Assembly: GCF_007565055.1 (NCBI RefSeq)
Contig: NC_044561.1
Coordinates: 32,939,483-33,003,482, forward strand
Length of the DNA: 64,000 bases
From: Rhinopithecus roxellana
Lineage: Eukaryota; Chordata; Mammalia; Primates; Cercopithecidae
Direction of reading: 5' to 3'
Part shown: positions 33,346-45,160 of the stretch, in pieces
Position numbering within the stretch: the first letter of the stretch is position 1
Layout of the letters: every line of letters starts with the position of its first letter
Position numbers and translations under genes: made by a program
The notes under the pieces: generated by a model
The model's database searches: none
What the model was told of the DNA's origin: nothing
Seen by the model: only the letters and a program-made list of their open reading frames with translations

Positions 33346-35832
33346 TTGGCTGTCTTTGTGGGGGCAACAAGTACTCAGGGCTTCTACAAAATATATTAAT
33401 TTTTAACTGTCCCAGTTAGTGAATATGAACTCTTTCTTAAAACATTTTATTTAATTGCCTTATTTCCAGGCATGCAAGTCAAGTGTTTCCAAAAATGCTA
33501 GTAGGTCTCTTTATTTCAAGTATTCACATTTAAAAATTTATTTTGTTTTGTGAAAATTACACTAACTAGCAGATTCAGGGCAATATTAATTGTTAATAGG
33601 TGAAAACACATGTAGTACTGCCTTTAGCATACGTGCTACTAGTAGTGTATAATTAAGAATACATTTTACAATGGTGTTTGTATATAAATACACACATGGA
33701 TGCACACAAGTAGTTAAGAAAATATAGAGATAGAAGATATATATAAACATATACACACATATACATAAAAAGCTTTATATTTCTCATACAAATCAGCTTT
33801 AAACAGTCTGGTTTTCTTCACCTTTTACATCATATTATAATAGAACCCTTACCTCTTTCAAGGGAGGTATGGGCATGCAATATTTTGGCTAATTATACGT
33901 AAATAAATGACAGGTGAGTATAATAATTTTATGGCTAGAAGTCTCTAGTGCTCTCTTTCTCTAAAATGGCAATAGGTAAACCACATATTAATATGCAGTT
34001 TCTATAAGATTGAAGCAATGTCAAAGGCTAAGTCAACCACTGAAGAAACGTTTCTCTGTAGAATGCCTTGAACGAACACTTTATATAAGTGAAAAAAGTA
34101 ATAGAACTACAATACTGAGATTTGGAAATCATTTGTTACTGAAACTTAATGTAGCTTGTTCTAACATTCAATTTTAATATAATTTTTAAAAGCATTTTTA
34201 AGTGTCCAATTAAAAATACTGTTGCATATGATGACAACTTTTTCCTTTCTATCACATTATAATTTTTCTTAATACATTTTCTAATATTAGATATCAGATA
34301 AAATTAATACTGCATTGAATAATTTGAATTGTCTACTTATGAAAATATGATATTTTTTGCTAGTTGAAGGTATGGTCATATAAAAGGCCATCTGATTTTG
34401 GACTAAAATGCTAAAAAAAGAAAAAAAGAGAATGAAAAGAAAGGTTTATTCTAAAATTTGAAACTAAATTTAAAAACTTTTCGTGGACTCTAAGGCACCA
34501 ATAAGTATTGTTCAGCAAAGGACCCTCAATGATGCTGAACCCAAGAACACAGACCATATTTATAAAAAAGTAATTATCTTAGCATTAAATAATGTGCAAA
34601 TCCAATCTATTCATTTTACTTTAAATATGATTTACTTCATTAGTTTTAGGATTTATTATATTTTTTAAAAAGGAATATATTTTCATTATCATAATTTAGG
34701 ATAGAAATCTCTTGTTTTATCCCATGCATCCTCTCCCTTGGTATCAGAGAAAACCTCTCCTGTGAACATCCTTTCTATGTGCCTTTGGTGGGGTTGACCC
34801 TGTCCAATATCTCACTCCTTCTATAAGGTTAAGCTCATGACTGAAACCTTGGCAGTGTGTGATGAGACCACGGTCACAATAAACGTTAGAAGATTAGGCA
34901 GGTAACAGAAGCACGTTGAAGTAGAGTTTTTTATGAATTTTCCAATTACAGAAGAAAGATTTGCTAAGATCGTAGACCAGTTATTTTATAAGTCTGGAGA
35001 TGGGTACTGATACCTTCCCTATGCTGAATGAAACTTGAAGAAAAAAGGAAAAACAAATATATTGAACTCATTGTAGTTTTAGTGCAAAAATAAAATTTAA
35101 CTAAAAAAATTTTTAAAAATGGAGAGCTGAGTAGAGATTTTCTGATATCAGTTGGATTATTAGAAAGAGCTATAACTGAAATTGACTCTCTGACCCTCAA
35201 AGTTAAGGAAATCAATCAACTGCTTCCCCAACAAGCACAAACAAAACGTTTTGGTGATGGGTGTTAATTTAGTCAGGATGAATCTTAATTATTTGCTGTA
35301 GAAGAAGCCTGACTTATATACTAATATAATAATGATTATCATAATTTATTTTTATTTTGTACTAATGGGAAAGTGTTTTTTATTGCATTGTAGACCACAA
35401 ATCAAAGAGGGAAAGTAGGGAATCCTTAAAACATTGAGTGAAATAAAGAAAATAAAAGTAAAACTCAATGACATGAAGAAAAATAAAATTTGGTGGAAAA
35501 TTAGAAACTTCTATTGTACTACATGGTGACTGTAGTTCATAATAATGTGTTATATTCTTGAAAATTGCTGAAAGAGTAGATTTTAAGTATTTTCACCACA
35601 AAAAAGGTATGTGAGGTAATTCATATATTAATTAGCTAAATTTAGCCATTTCACTATGTATATATTTCAAAACTATAACATGGTGTACATAATAAATATA
35701 TATGTTTTATTAGTCAATATTTTTTTAAAAAGAAAAGAAGAATTGGAAACTGGATTGACAGACTAACCTTTCCTGTCTGTAATGATTTTGCCTTTTCATT
35801 TTTATTGCTCTCATTTTTGTTTCTGAGCTATG
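33346..35832. other. Unannotated AT-rich stretch
   Basis: No gene or named repeat recognised. It includes an AT/AC-rich patch at about 33680-33770. Confidence 0.5.
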
Positions 35833-36049
35833 ATTGTGTTATTGTACGTATGGTTATACTGTGATTTTTTTTGCTGTCTTAACTGAAGTAGTGAACAAGT
35901 TCACTTTAGAATCTCATTCCTTCTAAATACTGTATTTCAAATACATTTTGAACTTCTCAGAATTCTGCATAATCAGATACTGCATACATATCTGAGATAT
36001 CCTTCTGTAATCAATGTGCAGCAACTTTAGCCTATGAAAATTCTATGAA
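35833..36049 (+). repeat. Arm 1 (probable source) of a 217-bp inverted duplication
   Basis: The reverse complement of this segment occurs at 37542-37758 with equal length and a single difference (TATCTGAG here versus TATGTGAG in the reversed copy). The match runs from ATTGTGTTATTG to TTCTATGAA and stops abruptly at both ends. Arms are about 1.5 kb apart. This arm lies in uninterrupted unique sequence, so it is probably the donor. Confidence 0.97.
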
Positions 36050-36579
36050 GGCTACAGAGAAGTGTTGTGGCTTTCTTCTAGATTGAGGAAAATGAGATCA
36101 TTTATGAGGTAAAATGCTGTTTGTGTGCACTGTTATGTATAGACGCAAGGATGTGTATGCATGTTTTCATGCATTCTTCCAGGACATTACTAGCTTATCT
36201 AACGTAAGACCAAAAATGGTTTTACACAATCAAATCACAATATTATTTATATTATTAAGGTATTTCGATAGTTAAAATTCTTCAATTAACAATAAGTATA
36301 TGTCAACCTAATCTTACCTGTCACTGTTTTCTAAGGAGCACATAAAATACTGCTATACTTTATCTGTTGCTATGTCTAATATGTATGTGAAGTTTCATTA
36401 CGTGAAAATCACTTAAGCACTTACATAAACACTTCTCTACCTTTTCTAGTTATAATTTTGTACCTTTCCGTAATACTATGATAGCAGTAGAATTAGTTGA
36501 GTAGTCCCATGATGGCATTAAAAATATCTATGGAACACTCCCCAAAGTTCCTTTTTAATTAAGATTCTTTATGAATTAG

Positions 36580-36638
36580 ATAATTGAGCATAAGCTCATA
36601 ACATGGCCACCTTCCAAGAACTAACAATAGTTATGTTA
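36580..36638 (+). repeat. Source copy of a 59-bp exact direct duplication
   Basis: Identical, same orientation, to 37383-37441. It begins ATAATTGAGCATAAG and ends AGTTATGTTA. It lies about 530 bp downstream of the inverted-duplication donor, and its other copy opens the composite insertion. Confidence 0.97.
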
Positions 36639-37450
36639 GTGAACTATGTTACCTAGTAACAAAAGTACCGTAGCATTTCCATAATATTTTACTAATAAAT
36701 TCAAGTTGCCCTAAGTTATGATAGCCAAATATATGGCAAAGATATCCATGAATATTACATGACCACCTTTGTAAAAATGCATTTTGTTTTGCTCTCAAAG
36801 TTCCTTTTGTATTTGTTTCTGGTTTTCTGCTTCATCCTGGAAACTGGTTCTGTGGCACAATAGGTATGCCAAATAGGGGAAAATAAACAATAAAAAGGAA
36901 TTGATTAGTAATTCTAGAACTAAAAATTTCTGAAGTAAAGGAATTTTCCTAGATTGGAATTGATAACTGGATAAGCATGACAGAGGAAAGTAAGATAAAT
37001 CAATTAAAATTATATAAGATGTAAAACAGTAAGAAAAAATTTAAAAAGATGAACAGAGACATAGGGGATTGTTTGATGATCTTGATGTCAAGGAGTTCAA
37101 AAAATGTGTAATTATAATAGTAGAAGAAAATAAACTTGAGAAAAAATTATTTAAGAAACTTTTTTATATTTTCCAGTTTCGATGATAGATATACATTTGC
37201 AGATATAAGATGCTTGATGGATATCAAGTAGAAAAAAAAGAAAAGAAAAAAAAAGGAAAAAAAAGAAAAGAAGCTCAAAGTTAGGTGCATTTCTGTAAAA
37301 TATTTGAAAGCCAAAGATAAAGTATATATCTTGAAAGTGACAAGATAAGATCAACATGTTACATACAGGAGACAAGATTCCAATAATTGAGCATAAGCTC
37401 ATAACATGGCCACCTTCCAAGAACTAACAATAGTTATGTTATTAACTATT

Positions 37451-37506
37451 GAATATAGTTATTCAATAACTATATTCTGAATATAATTATTCAATAACTA
37501 TATTCT
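37451..37506. repeat. Tandem pair of 28-bp palindromic units
   Basis: Units 37451-37478 and 37479-37506 differ at one base. The first contains a perfect palindrome with 13-bp arms (GAATATAGTTATT / AATAACTATATTC) around a single C. A partial third unit, GAATATAA, follows at 37507. Confidence 0.92.
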
Positions 37507-37541
37507 GAATATAATTTCTTACTTGAGTTTACAATAAAGTA

Positions 37542-37758
37542 TTCATAGAATTTTCATAGGCTAAAGTTGCTGCACATTGATTACAGAAGGATATCTCACA
37601 TATGTATGCAGTATCTGATTATGCAGAATTCTGAGAAGTTCAAAATGTATTTGAAATACAGTATTTAGAAGGAATGAGATTCTAAAGTGAACTTGTTCAC
37701 TACTTCAGTTAAGACAGCAAAAAAAATCACAGTATAACCATACGTACAATAACACAAT
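37542..37758 (-). repeat. Arm 2 of the 217-bp inverted duplication
   Basis: Reverse complement of 35833-36049, 216 of 217 bases identical. It is bracketed by two copies of TAATTTCTTACTTGAGTTTA (37512-37531 and 37776-37795). Confidence 0.97.
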
Positions 37759-37918
37759 AGTTTATTGTGAATGGCTAATTTCTTACTTGAGTTTATGAAG
37801 AATTATGAATTTTTTTATATATAATACATTTTGAACTATATATACATATAACTTTTCAACACTGTAAGACATTGTTTCTATTTTCTAATATATGTAAAAT
37901 ATGTATTTATATAAGCTA

Positions 37919-37957
37919 CATATATATATACACACATATATATACATACACACACAA
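37919..37957. repeat. Compound TA/CA microsatellite
   Basis: Alternating TATATA and CACACA blocks at the right edge of the composite insertion. Confidence 0.8.
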
Positions 37958-38199
37958 ATTATCAACCCAGAATTCTACACTCAGCAAAACATCTTTCAAT
38001 AATGAAGGTGAAATATAAATGTTATCAGATAAAAGGATTAAGGGTGCATTATCACCAGCATACCTGCACTATAAGAAATGCTAAGGGAATTTCTGTAGGC
38101 TGAAAGAAAATGATAGCAAAGAAAAGATGTATTCTCAAAATAGAAGAAAAAAACATCTGAATCAGTAAACATCTGGGTAGATGAAAAAGATGTTTTTCT

Positions 38200-38502
38200 G
38201 GCCGGGCGCAGTGGCTCACACCTGTAATCCCAGCACTTTGGGAGGCCTAGGCGGGTGGATCACAAGGTCAGGAGTTTGAGACCAACCTGGCCAACATAGT
38301 GAAAGCCCATTTCTACTAAAGATACAAAAAATTAGCTGGGAGTGGTGGCATGCACCTGTAATCCCAGCTACTCAGGAGGCTGAGGCAGGAGAATCACTTG
38401 AATTCAGGATGTGAAGGTTTTTGTGAGCCAAGATCGTGCCATTGCACTCCAGCCTGGGAGACAGAGCAAAACTCTATCCAAAAAAAAAAAAAAAAAAAAA
38501 AA
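38200..38502 (+). mobile_element. AluS-type element, sense
   Basis: Starts GGCCGGGCGCAGTGGCTCAC, has both arms and ends in an A23 tail (38480-38502). It is inserted in the L1M. No clean target duplication was confirmed. Confidence 0.92.
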
Positions 38503-39819
38503 GAGAAAAGAACCAAGTTAAGGCAGACAAAAAAGCAGAAAACATAGGAAACCACCCACAACATATCCATATCAGTAGTTACATTAATTGTTAATTAATT
38601 AATCCAAGTAAAATTCGTATTTTTAGAATGAATTGAAAAACAAAACCAAGTTTTATGCTATCTAAAAATAGTGCATTTTATTTTAAAGAAAAACGTAGGT
38701 TGAAAGTAAATGAATAGGAAAATATTTTTAATGCAAGCTTTAAGCATAAGAAGATCAGAGTAGTCACATTTTACATAAACATTTCAAGAAATTAGTTATT
38801 ACCAAAAATAAAAAGGATAATTTCACAAAGATAAGATATCAATTCATTCATCAGGGAGGCATAGTATCATGAACATCTATGAATTCAATGTATCAGAGCT
38901 TTCAGTGGCATGAAGGAAAAATGGACAGAATTAAAAGTAGAGATAGTTTGATAATTAAAATTGAAGACATTAGTACCTCTTTCTCAATAATTGATAACAC
39001 AACTAAAGAAAAATCACCAACATTTTAAAGGTCTAAATGATACATTAAATATTATCAACTCTTTTGATTTCATCGATGTTTATAGAGTACCTCAGTCAAC
39101 AAGGGGAGAGTATATATTACTCCAAGGTGCAAGTCACAGATTTACCAGGGTAGACTCTATGTAGACACATAAATGTTCAATAAATTTTAAGACATTGAAA
39201 TTATACAGGGTATTTTACTGATACTAATCATATTTAAAGATAATGGGATTGAATAAAAAATAAATAAAACAGTATAACCAGAAAATTCTCACATATTTGA
39301 AAATTAAGCAACACTCTTCTAATTAACACATTTATCAAAAAATAAATCATGAGGGAAATTAAATCTATTTAATTTAATATAAAATGAATATTATAGAAAC
39401 ATGACATAAAATTTGTGAGATACAGCTAATAAAGCATTTAGAAGGAATTAATAGCTCTATAATTCTTTATCTATAAATACATAATTTAAATATTATATAT
39501 TATTTTATACATTAACTTATTTTATATATAATCACTCTTATAATACTATAGAAGTACAATTGCTAAAAGCAAATATTTGAATCTTCCCCATTAACAGATT
39601 AGGAAAACAGCGGTAATCAAACCAAAAGGCATAGGAAATAATAATATAAGAATCCATAAATAAAAAAGAAAGTGGAAATATAATTAAGAAACTAACAAAA
39701 TAAAAAAAGTGAACTACATGAAAAGACTGACAAAACTATTTCTTACAAACTTGATCAAGAAAAATATGATGAGAAGATACATTGCCGATATCAGGCATGC
39801 AAGAGAAGAAATAGAGATT

Positions 39820-39995
39820 CTTTGTTTTGTTTCAACTTTTGTTTTAGATTTGGGGGTACATGTGAAGGTTTGTTATATAGGTAAACTTGTTTCATGGAGG
39901 TTTGTTGTACAGATTATGTCAAAACCCAGGTATTAAGACTCATACCCAATAGTTATTTTTTTCTGCTCCTCTCTCTCCTACCACCCTCCAAGTTC
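39820..39995 (-). mobile_element. L1 3'-end fragment (L1MA/L1PB-like), antisense
   Basis: TTTAGATTTGGGGGTACATG, AGGTTTGTTATATAGGTAAA and ACCCAATAGTTATTTTTTTC match the reversed 3' UTR of mid-age primate L1s. It interrupts the sense L1M. Only about 180 bp is present, so it is strongly 5'-truncated. Confidence 0.75.
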
Positions 39996-40099
39996 TAAAA
40001 GAATATTATTAACAATTTTGTGCTGATAAATGTGGCAACTTAGATTAAACGAAAAATTCATTCAGCAACTATTACTGCTAAAGTCAGCTTCATCCAGGT

Positions 40100-40480
40100 G
40101 TACCATCATCATCAACACCTTGCCTCAGCTTGCTTCCTGCCTCAGGGCTTTTTGGATGCTTTGGTTCCCATACTTCTGCAAACTTGAAAGTGCAAGAGTC
40201 TTAATATTCCATAGGACCACTCTTGACAAGTGCAAGATGAAGAGAAGATTCAATAGATAAATATTCTCTTTTCTACGATTTTCAAGTTCACAATCTGCAG
40301 TCAAATTCTCAGAGACTTCAAAGGAGCTCAGTGGAATCAGGTCCCAATTATTCACAGCTCATAACATACTCTCCTCCTGGCTTCATTTCCTTCTCTTACT
40401 CTTCCCAGTCCTCTATTCCATTTCCTGGCATTACAAACAATCCATAAGCAAGTTCTCAGGCTCAGGTTTCTGGGAAAAAA
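40100..40480 (+). mobile_element. Possible ancient LTR fragment
   Basis: CATTTCCTGGCATTACAAAC followed by AAGCAAGTTCTCAGGCTCAG and TTTCTGGGAAAAAAA resembles 3' parts of some ERVL-class LTRs. The two overlapping 76-codon frames on opposite strands have no recognisable domain. The family is not assigned. Confidence 0.3.
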
Positions 40481-41380
40481 AATATAACATCAGCGGGACA
40501 AGAAAATTTGAGAAATATCTGGAAACAGCATCTGGGGTTGGAAATGACAGAAAATGAACAGAGAAATCATTTGCCCATGATGTCCAAGTAACTGGCTCAT
40601 ATCAAGAGAAGTGCAACTCGCCAACTCACTCTCCATGTTCATCACAGCTCAGATATAGTTCTGATCTTCATCATCTCCACTCAAGAACACAGATAGAGTA
40701 CTCTCTCTCTGGAACAATGGCAGGTGTCAATTCACAGGAATAAGGCGAGCATGTCATTTCCATTCACACTTTATTGTGTAAAGTTAGCTTGCTATATGGC
40801 TACAATTGAGTTCAACTACATAAACGCTATAATGCTCTAGCAGGAAAGGATTACACATATTTACGAAAAACGATAAAGATAGTCATTTTAATAAAACCCA
40901 AGGAAAAAAATTAGTGAAACAGAAACAACATTTAACCCAATGTTTGGGCACACGATTACTTGTAAACATAATAAATTTTGGAAGCATACGAGAAATTTTA
41001 ATGAACTTTGAATAAAGATGCCTAAATTTCAAAAGTAAAGCATCTTTCCCTTATATTATTATTTGACTGTGTTGGAAGTAAATTACAATCAAGTTATTTG
41101 TACCAGAAAAATAGATTTGGTACTGTAATTTTTTCTTATTTTTTTAATTGTCCAGATTTTTATCACATGATTGTTCTTATCCATATTTTACTTTCCTAAG
41201 CTGATAATCTTCAGAGAGTAAATGTTATCATAGAAGATATATTTTTATATAAATTAATCTGAACTTTTAAACAAATATATTACAATACTTGTGAACTCCA
41301 TAAACATTAATTGAAATGCTGAAAAACTTGGGATTTGAAATTGTTATTTATTTCACTGAGTTGCTTGCTGCCTGTAACAT
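40481..41380. other. Unannotated stretch
   Basis: No gene or named repeat recognised. Confidence 0.5.
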
Positions 41381-41382
41381 TG

Positions 41383-41545
41383 TTTTTTGTATAAATTTAT
41401 GAGGTATCTGTATAATTTTAATTTATGGATTATTGCATAGTGGTAAAATCAGGACTTTTAATGCATCCATCACCTGAATAACATACGTTATACCCCTTAG
41501 GTAATTTCTCATCATTCACCCTCCTCTCATTCCACCCTTCCTAGT
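41383..41545 (-). mobile_element. L1 3' UTR fragment, antisense
   Basis: GGATTATTGCATAGTGGTAA, TGCATCCATCACCTGAATAA and TACCCCTTAGGTAATTTCTC match the reversed 3' UTR of L1MA/L1PB-type elements. Confidence 0.7.
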
Positions 41546-43078
41546 CTTGATTTAACACCTATGTAGGATTTATACATTCTTATAAATTAACTGGGTTTCT
41601 GAGTAGGTCTGATATGAGTTCACTTTTATGAAGGAATATCTTTGATGTTTCAGTAACAGTTTTCATCCCCAAATTTATCGTATTCAATTGGAAACTCCAC
41701 ATCGAATAGTGCAAGAAGTTCATTAGCCCAGGTTGACCTGAAAATGTCAACATACCCTCATTGTTTGAGATTAATTTTGTGCTATACAACCGGCAGTGAT
41801 TTTAGCCAAACTATTACGGAATTATAGATGTTATTATACTGTTTGAAGACATGCAATTTCATGTTCTCAGCTTACTCCTTCAAGTAGTAACTGTGCAGAA
41901 GTCAAATTGAGGCAGCTTCGAACACTTACATAAAACGATCTGCAGTATTCAATTCGTTGTTTCCTCTCATTTTAATGGTCTTATATTTCAACTAGGAAAA
42001 CTGAGAATCTGTGTAAAAACAGTCTAAGGTTTGTGGCTGCCATAAGAGAATGTGAACTGAGGCAAGCAACACATTTTCATTGAATCATTCCCAGAGGCTT
42101 AAGGGAACATGATATATGTTAAAGATAGGTAGAAGTGAATGCTATAGCAAAGACTCAGAGCTTCTTTTGAGCCAGCTTAGGAGAATAATACATGTCACTG
42201 CAAACCATTCATTTGAGCATTGCACTTAATTACACTCCTCAGGGTAAAAGTGGGAATACTCTCATAATGCTTGCTATAGCATAGTATTCCAAGCACACAT
42301 TTTTATGTAATGGATTCAAAATGCCTTGCAGATACTGCATAGCTATTACTCTTTCTTACAATGGTGGGCCGGTCTGAATTTAATGATAGCTACTGTTGGA
42401 CTTGCCTGTGCTGAGCTAATAATTTAAGTTGAGCTTGTTGAATCTTATTTTTTTGTTTTATAACCAAAGTCTATTTTTCATTTGCATATATGTGTGCCAT
42501 CTGCTTTCATGACACAAAGGCGGTATCTCAGGAAAGGTTCTAAGGCCAAGCTGCAGTGTTGAAAGCTTTATAAATCTATTTTGATTCACATAAACATGAC
42601 CTCCTTACGCAAAATCTGGCATCAATAATAATGATTTATTATTTTTTATTTCCAACACGAAGGAATGGAAAAGTTAGAAATCATATTTTATTTTTCTTGC
42701 TTGTGGTGCAGTCCTACTTGTCATCATATTTTTCTAAGTTTAAGCCCTAGTTCAGAGGGAATGTGGCTGGTTAATGTAGGTACTTTAACTGAAGATGGTA
42801 CTTCTAACTCCATCAACATAGACAATCTCAGCAAAAATCAGTAGAGAAGACCACCAGCTATGTATCCATGGTGTGTTTCTCCCATCACTCACCTTGAAGA
42901 CTGCCTCCATTTGTTTTTTTACTTGTTTAGAAACAAGAGTTCCTGGGAAGTGTGCTGGTAGCCTGAATAGAATTGTGAACAATATTCCTTCAAATGTAGA
43001 GTATGTTTTTTTTGTGCCACTCTCTATTTCCACCTGTCTCCTAGAACTGGATGGATGTAAATAGAAAATAAATTTTGT
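41546..43078. other. Unannotated stretch
   Basis: No gene supported. The 110-codon antisense frame at 42785-43117 has no recognised domain and runs into the Tigger-like element. Confidence 0.5.
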
Positions 43079-43080
43079 TA

Positions 43081-43614
43081 CAGGAGTCCTCAATTGTCTT
43101 AGGCGGATGTATTCCAAGACCCCTGGTGGATGCCTGAAACCACCAAAATCACCAAATCCTATATACAGTATTTTTTTTTCTATACATATATACCTAAGAT
43201 AAAGCTTATTTGTAAATTAAGCACAGTAAGAGAGTAATAACAACAATAATAAAATATAACCATATGCTAGTGTCACTACTCTTGACCTTTGGAGTCAGTG
43301 TTACACAAAATAAGGGCGACTTGAACACAAGGTTGTGATACTGCAACAGTCAACCTAATAACTGAAAGAGGCTACTCAGTGACAGGCTGAGAGTGTCTGC
43401 AGCATGGATCTGGTAAACACAGGGATGATTCCCATCCAGGGCAAGATAGAAAGGGATAGCATGCAATTTCATCATGGTACTTAGAACGATAAATAATTTA
43501 AAGCTTATTAATTGTTTATTTCTGGAATTTTCTATTTAATGTTTTTTGAAGTATAGGTGATCATGGATAACTGAAAGGACAGAAAGCTAAATTGCAGATA
43601 AGTGGGTTACTGTA
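43081..43614 (+). mobile_element. Tigger-like DNA transposon (MITE-like), non-autonomous
   Basis: Flanked by TA at 43079-43080 and at the right edge (43613-43614), the target used by Tc1/mariner-type elements. Body landmarks are CCAAGACCCCTGGTGGATGC, AAGATAAAGCTTATTTGTAA and AAATTAAGCACAGTAAGAGA, with TGATCATGGATAACTGAAAG and GCAGATAAGTGGGTTACTGT near the right end. This order fits MER2/Tigger-type elements. The terminal inverted repeats are badly decayed. No transposase frame is present. Confidence 0.65.
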
Positions 43615-43883
43615 GCTGGGCATGGTGGCTTACACCTGTAATCCCAGCACTTTGGGAGGTCGAGACAGGCATATCACCTGAGGTCAGGAGTTCGAGACCA
43701 GCATAGCCAACATGGCAAAATTCCATCTCTATTGAAAATACAAAAATTAGCCAACCATGGTGGCAGGTGCCTGTAATCCCAGTTACTTGAGAGGGTGAGG
43801 CACAGAGGTTACAGTGAGTCTACATCACACCACTGCACTTCAGCCTACGCAACAGAGAAGACCCTGTCTCAGAAAAAAAAAAA
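43615..43883 (+). mobile_element. AluS-type element at the Tigger terminus, sense
   Basis: Target duplications GGTTACTGTA (43605-43614) and GGCTACTGTA (43884-43893) differ at one base. The first copy is the terminal sequence of the Tigger-like element. About 24 bp is missing between GTGAGGCA and CAGAGGTTACAG in the right arm. Confidence 0.9.
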
Positions 43884-43893
43884 GGCTACTGTA

Positions 43894-44786
43894 TTTTTTG
43901 CAAGGCTAAGAGATAATGTTATTTGAAATAATTACAGATGTTTTCAAAGATCCTCTAGAAGGATATGAAGTTAATAAAATAAGACTCTAAATCTGGGCTT
44001 TGTAAACATATTTGTGTGTTAACTTGTTTGTTCCAGTACTTCTGTTTAATGCAACATATATTGCTCATCTTAGTACATCATTTTAAGATACACTAGAAGG
44101 TTGATTTCATTTTCTACCAAACTTCAATGAAATGAAATCACCCATATATTTTTCATAGCTTACCTTTGCAAATATATTTTAATAATGTAGAGTTCAATAA
44201 AATTCCAGAGCTAAATGTCTTGTGAAGAAACCACAGAAATTAATTGAGTGGAGTGTATAATTTACAGATCTATCAGTTGCACTGAAAATTATCCAATAAA
44301 AAAGAAATCAGCATTAAGTTAGTCATAGTAGTGGGGAACATGCAACATCACCCTATGGTTCACTATAATATTAATTTTCTTCCATTCATTTATATGTTTA
44401 TTGAGTATCTTCTGATATTAGTTCATCAACCACTTTTAAAAAATAAAATGCCATAGAAAGGTTAGAAATGGATTGTCATTTTTTTTTGCAAGAAATTTAC
44501 CTTGGAACGTAGAGACACCTCTATTTTTATCTCAGTTTTTTTGAAGGAAGGAGGAAAAAATAAAATTTAAATATAGCATTTGTGTGGCTTACAAGATACT
44601 GAATGTTATGATAAGAAAACAACAGTATTCTTAAACTACTACTAGTCAATTACTGTTATTTCACAATGTTGTTCATCAGTGTAATAGAACAATGAGAAAA
44701 AGAAATACACATCCAGCTTAGATTAAAAAAAAAAAAAAAGAAGAAGAAAAACTTCAGTCAGATGAGGCAAAATTAAATATACTTCC
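43894..44786. other. Unannotated AT-rich stretch
   Basis: No gene or named repeat recognised. An A-rich run with GAAGAAG occurs at about 44727-44750. Confidence 0.5.
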
Positions 44787-45160
44787 AGATATGGTTTGGT
44801 TTGGCTGTGTCCCCACCCAAATCTCATCTTGAATTGTAGCTCCCATAATCCCCACATGTTGTAGTAGGGACCCAGTAGGAGGTAGTTGAATCATGGGGAG
44901 GATTTTTCCCATGTTATTCTCGTGATAGTGAGTAAGTGTCATGAGATCTGATGATTTTATAAAGGGAAGTTCCCTTGCACATGCTCTCTTGCCTTCCGCT
45001 GTGTAAGATGGGCCCTTAGTCCTCCTTCCTTTTCTGCCATGATTGAGGCCACCTCAGCCACGTGGAACTGTGAGTCCAGTAAATCTCTTTTTCTTTATAA
45101 ATTTCCCATTCTCAATTATGTCTTTATTAGCAGCGTGAGAACAGTCCCTAACTAGGTACA
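44787..45160 (+). mobile_element. MaLR LTR (THE1/MSTA type), sense
   Basis: Strong match: GATATGGTTTGGTTTGGCTG, CCCCACCCAAATCTCATCTT, TTGAATCATGGGGAGGATTT, GAGATCTGATGATTTTATAA, TCTTTATAAATTTCCC and CAGCGTGAGAACAG. The 3' end is followed by a 16-bp tandem near-duplicate (TCCCTAACTAGGTACA, then TCCCTAACTGGGTAC) that blurs the boundary. Confidence 0.92.

Larger units (their letters stand above)
37383..37960. other. Composite rearranged insertion inside the L1M
   Basis: In order: an exact 59-bp copy of 36580-36638 (37383-37441), a short linker, two 28-bp palindromic units (37451-37506), a 20-bp repeat (37512-37531), an inverted 217-bp copy of 35833-36049 (37542-37758), a second copy of the 20-bp repeat (37776-37795), AT-rich sequence and a TA/CA microsatellite. 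L1M similarity is lost at its left edge and regained at its right edge, where AATT is shared as a possible microhomology. There are no transposon ends, no poly(A) and no clear target duplication. Replication-based template switching is the likeliest cause (inference). Confidence 0.8.
36885..39815 (+). mobile_element. Ancient L1M (L1ME-like) LINE, sense, broken by an insertion and an Alu
   Basis: Matches to an old L1 occur on both sides of a break. Left: AAAGCCAAAGATAAAGTATA and CATGTTACATACAGGAGAC up to 37382. Right: CAACCCAGAATTCTACACTC from about 37966, CTGCACTATAAGAAATGCTA and TTATACAGGGTATTTTACTG, then ORF2-derived sequence to about 39815. A composite insertion (37383-37960) and an AluS (38200-38502) interrupt it. 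An antisense L1 tail ends it. No open frame survives. Confidence 0.7.

Noticed and set aside
42785..43117. 110-codon antisense frame
   Set aside because: No recognised domain, and its start lies within the Tigger-like transposon.
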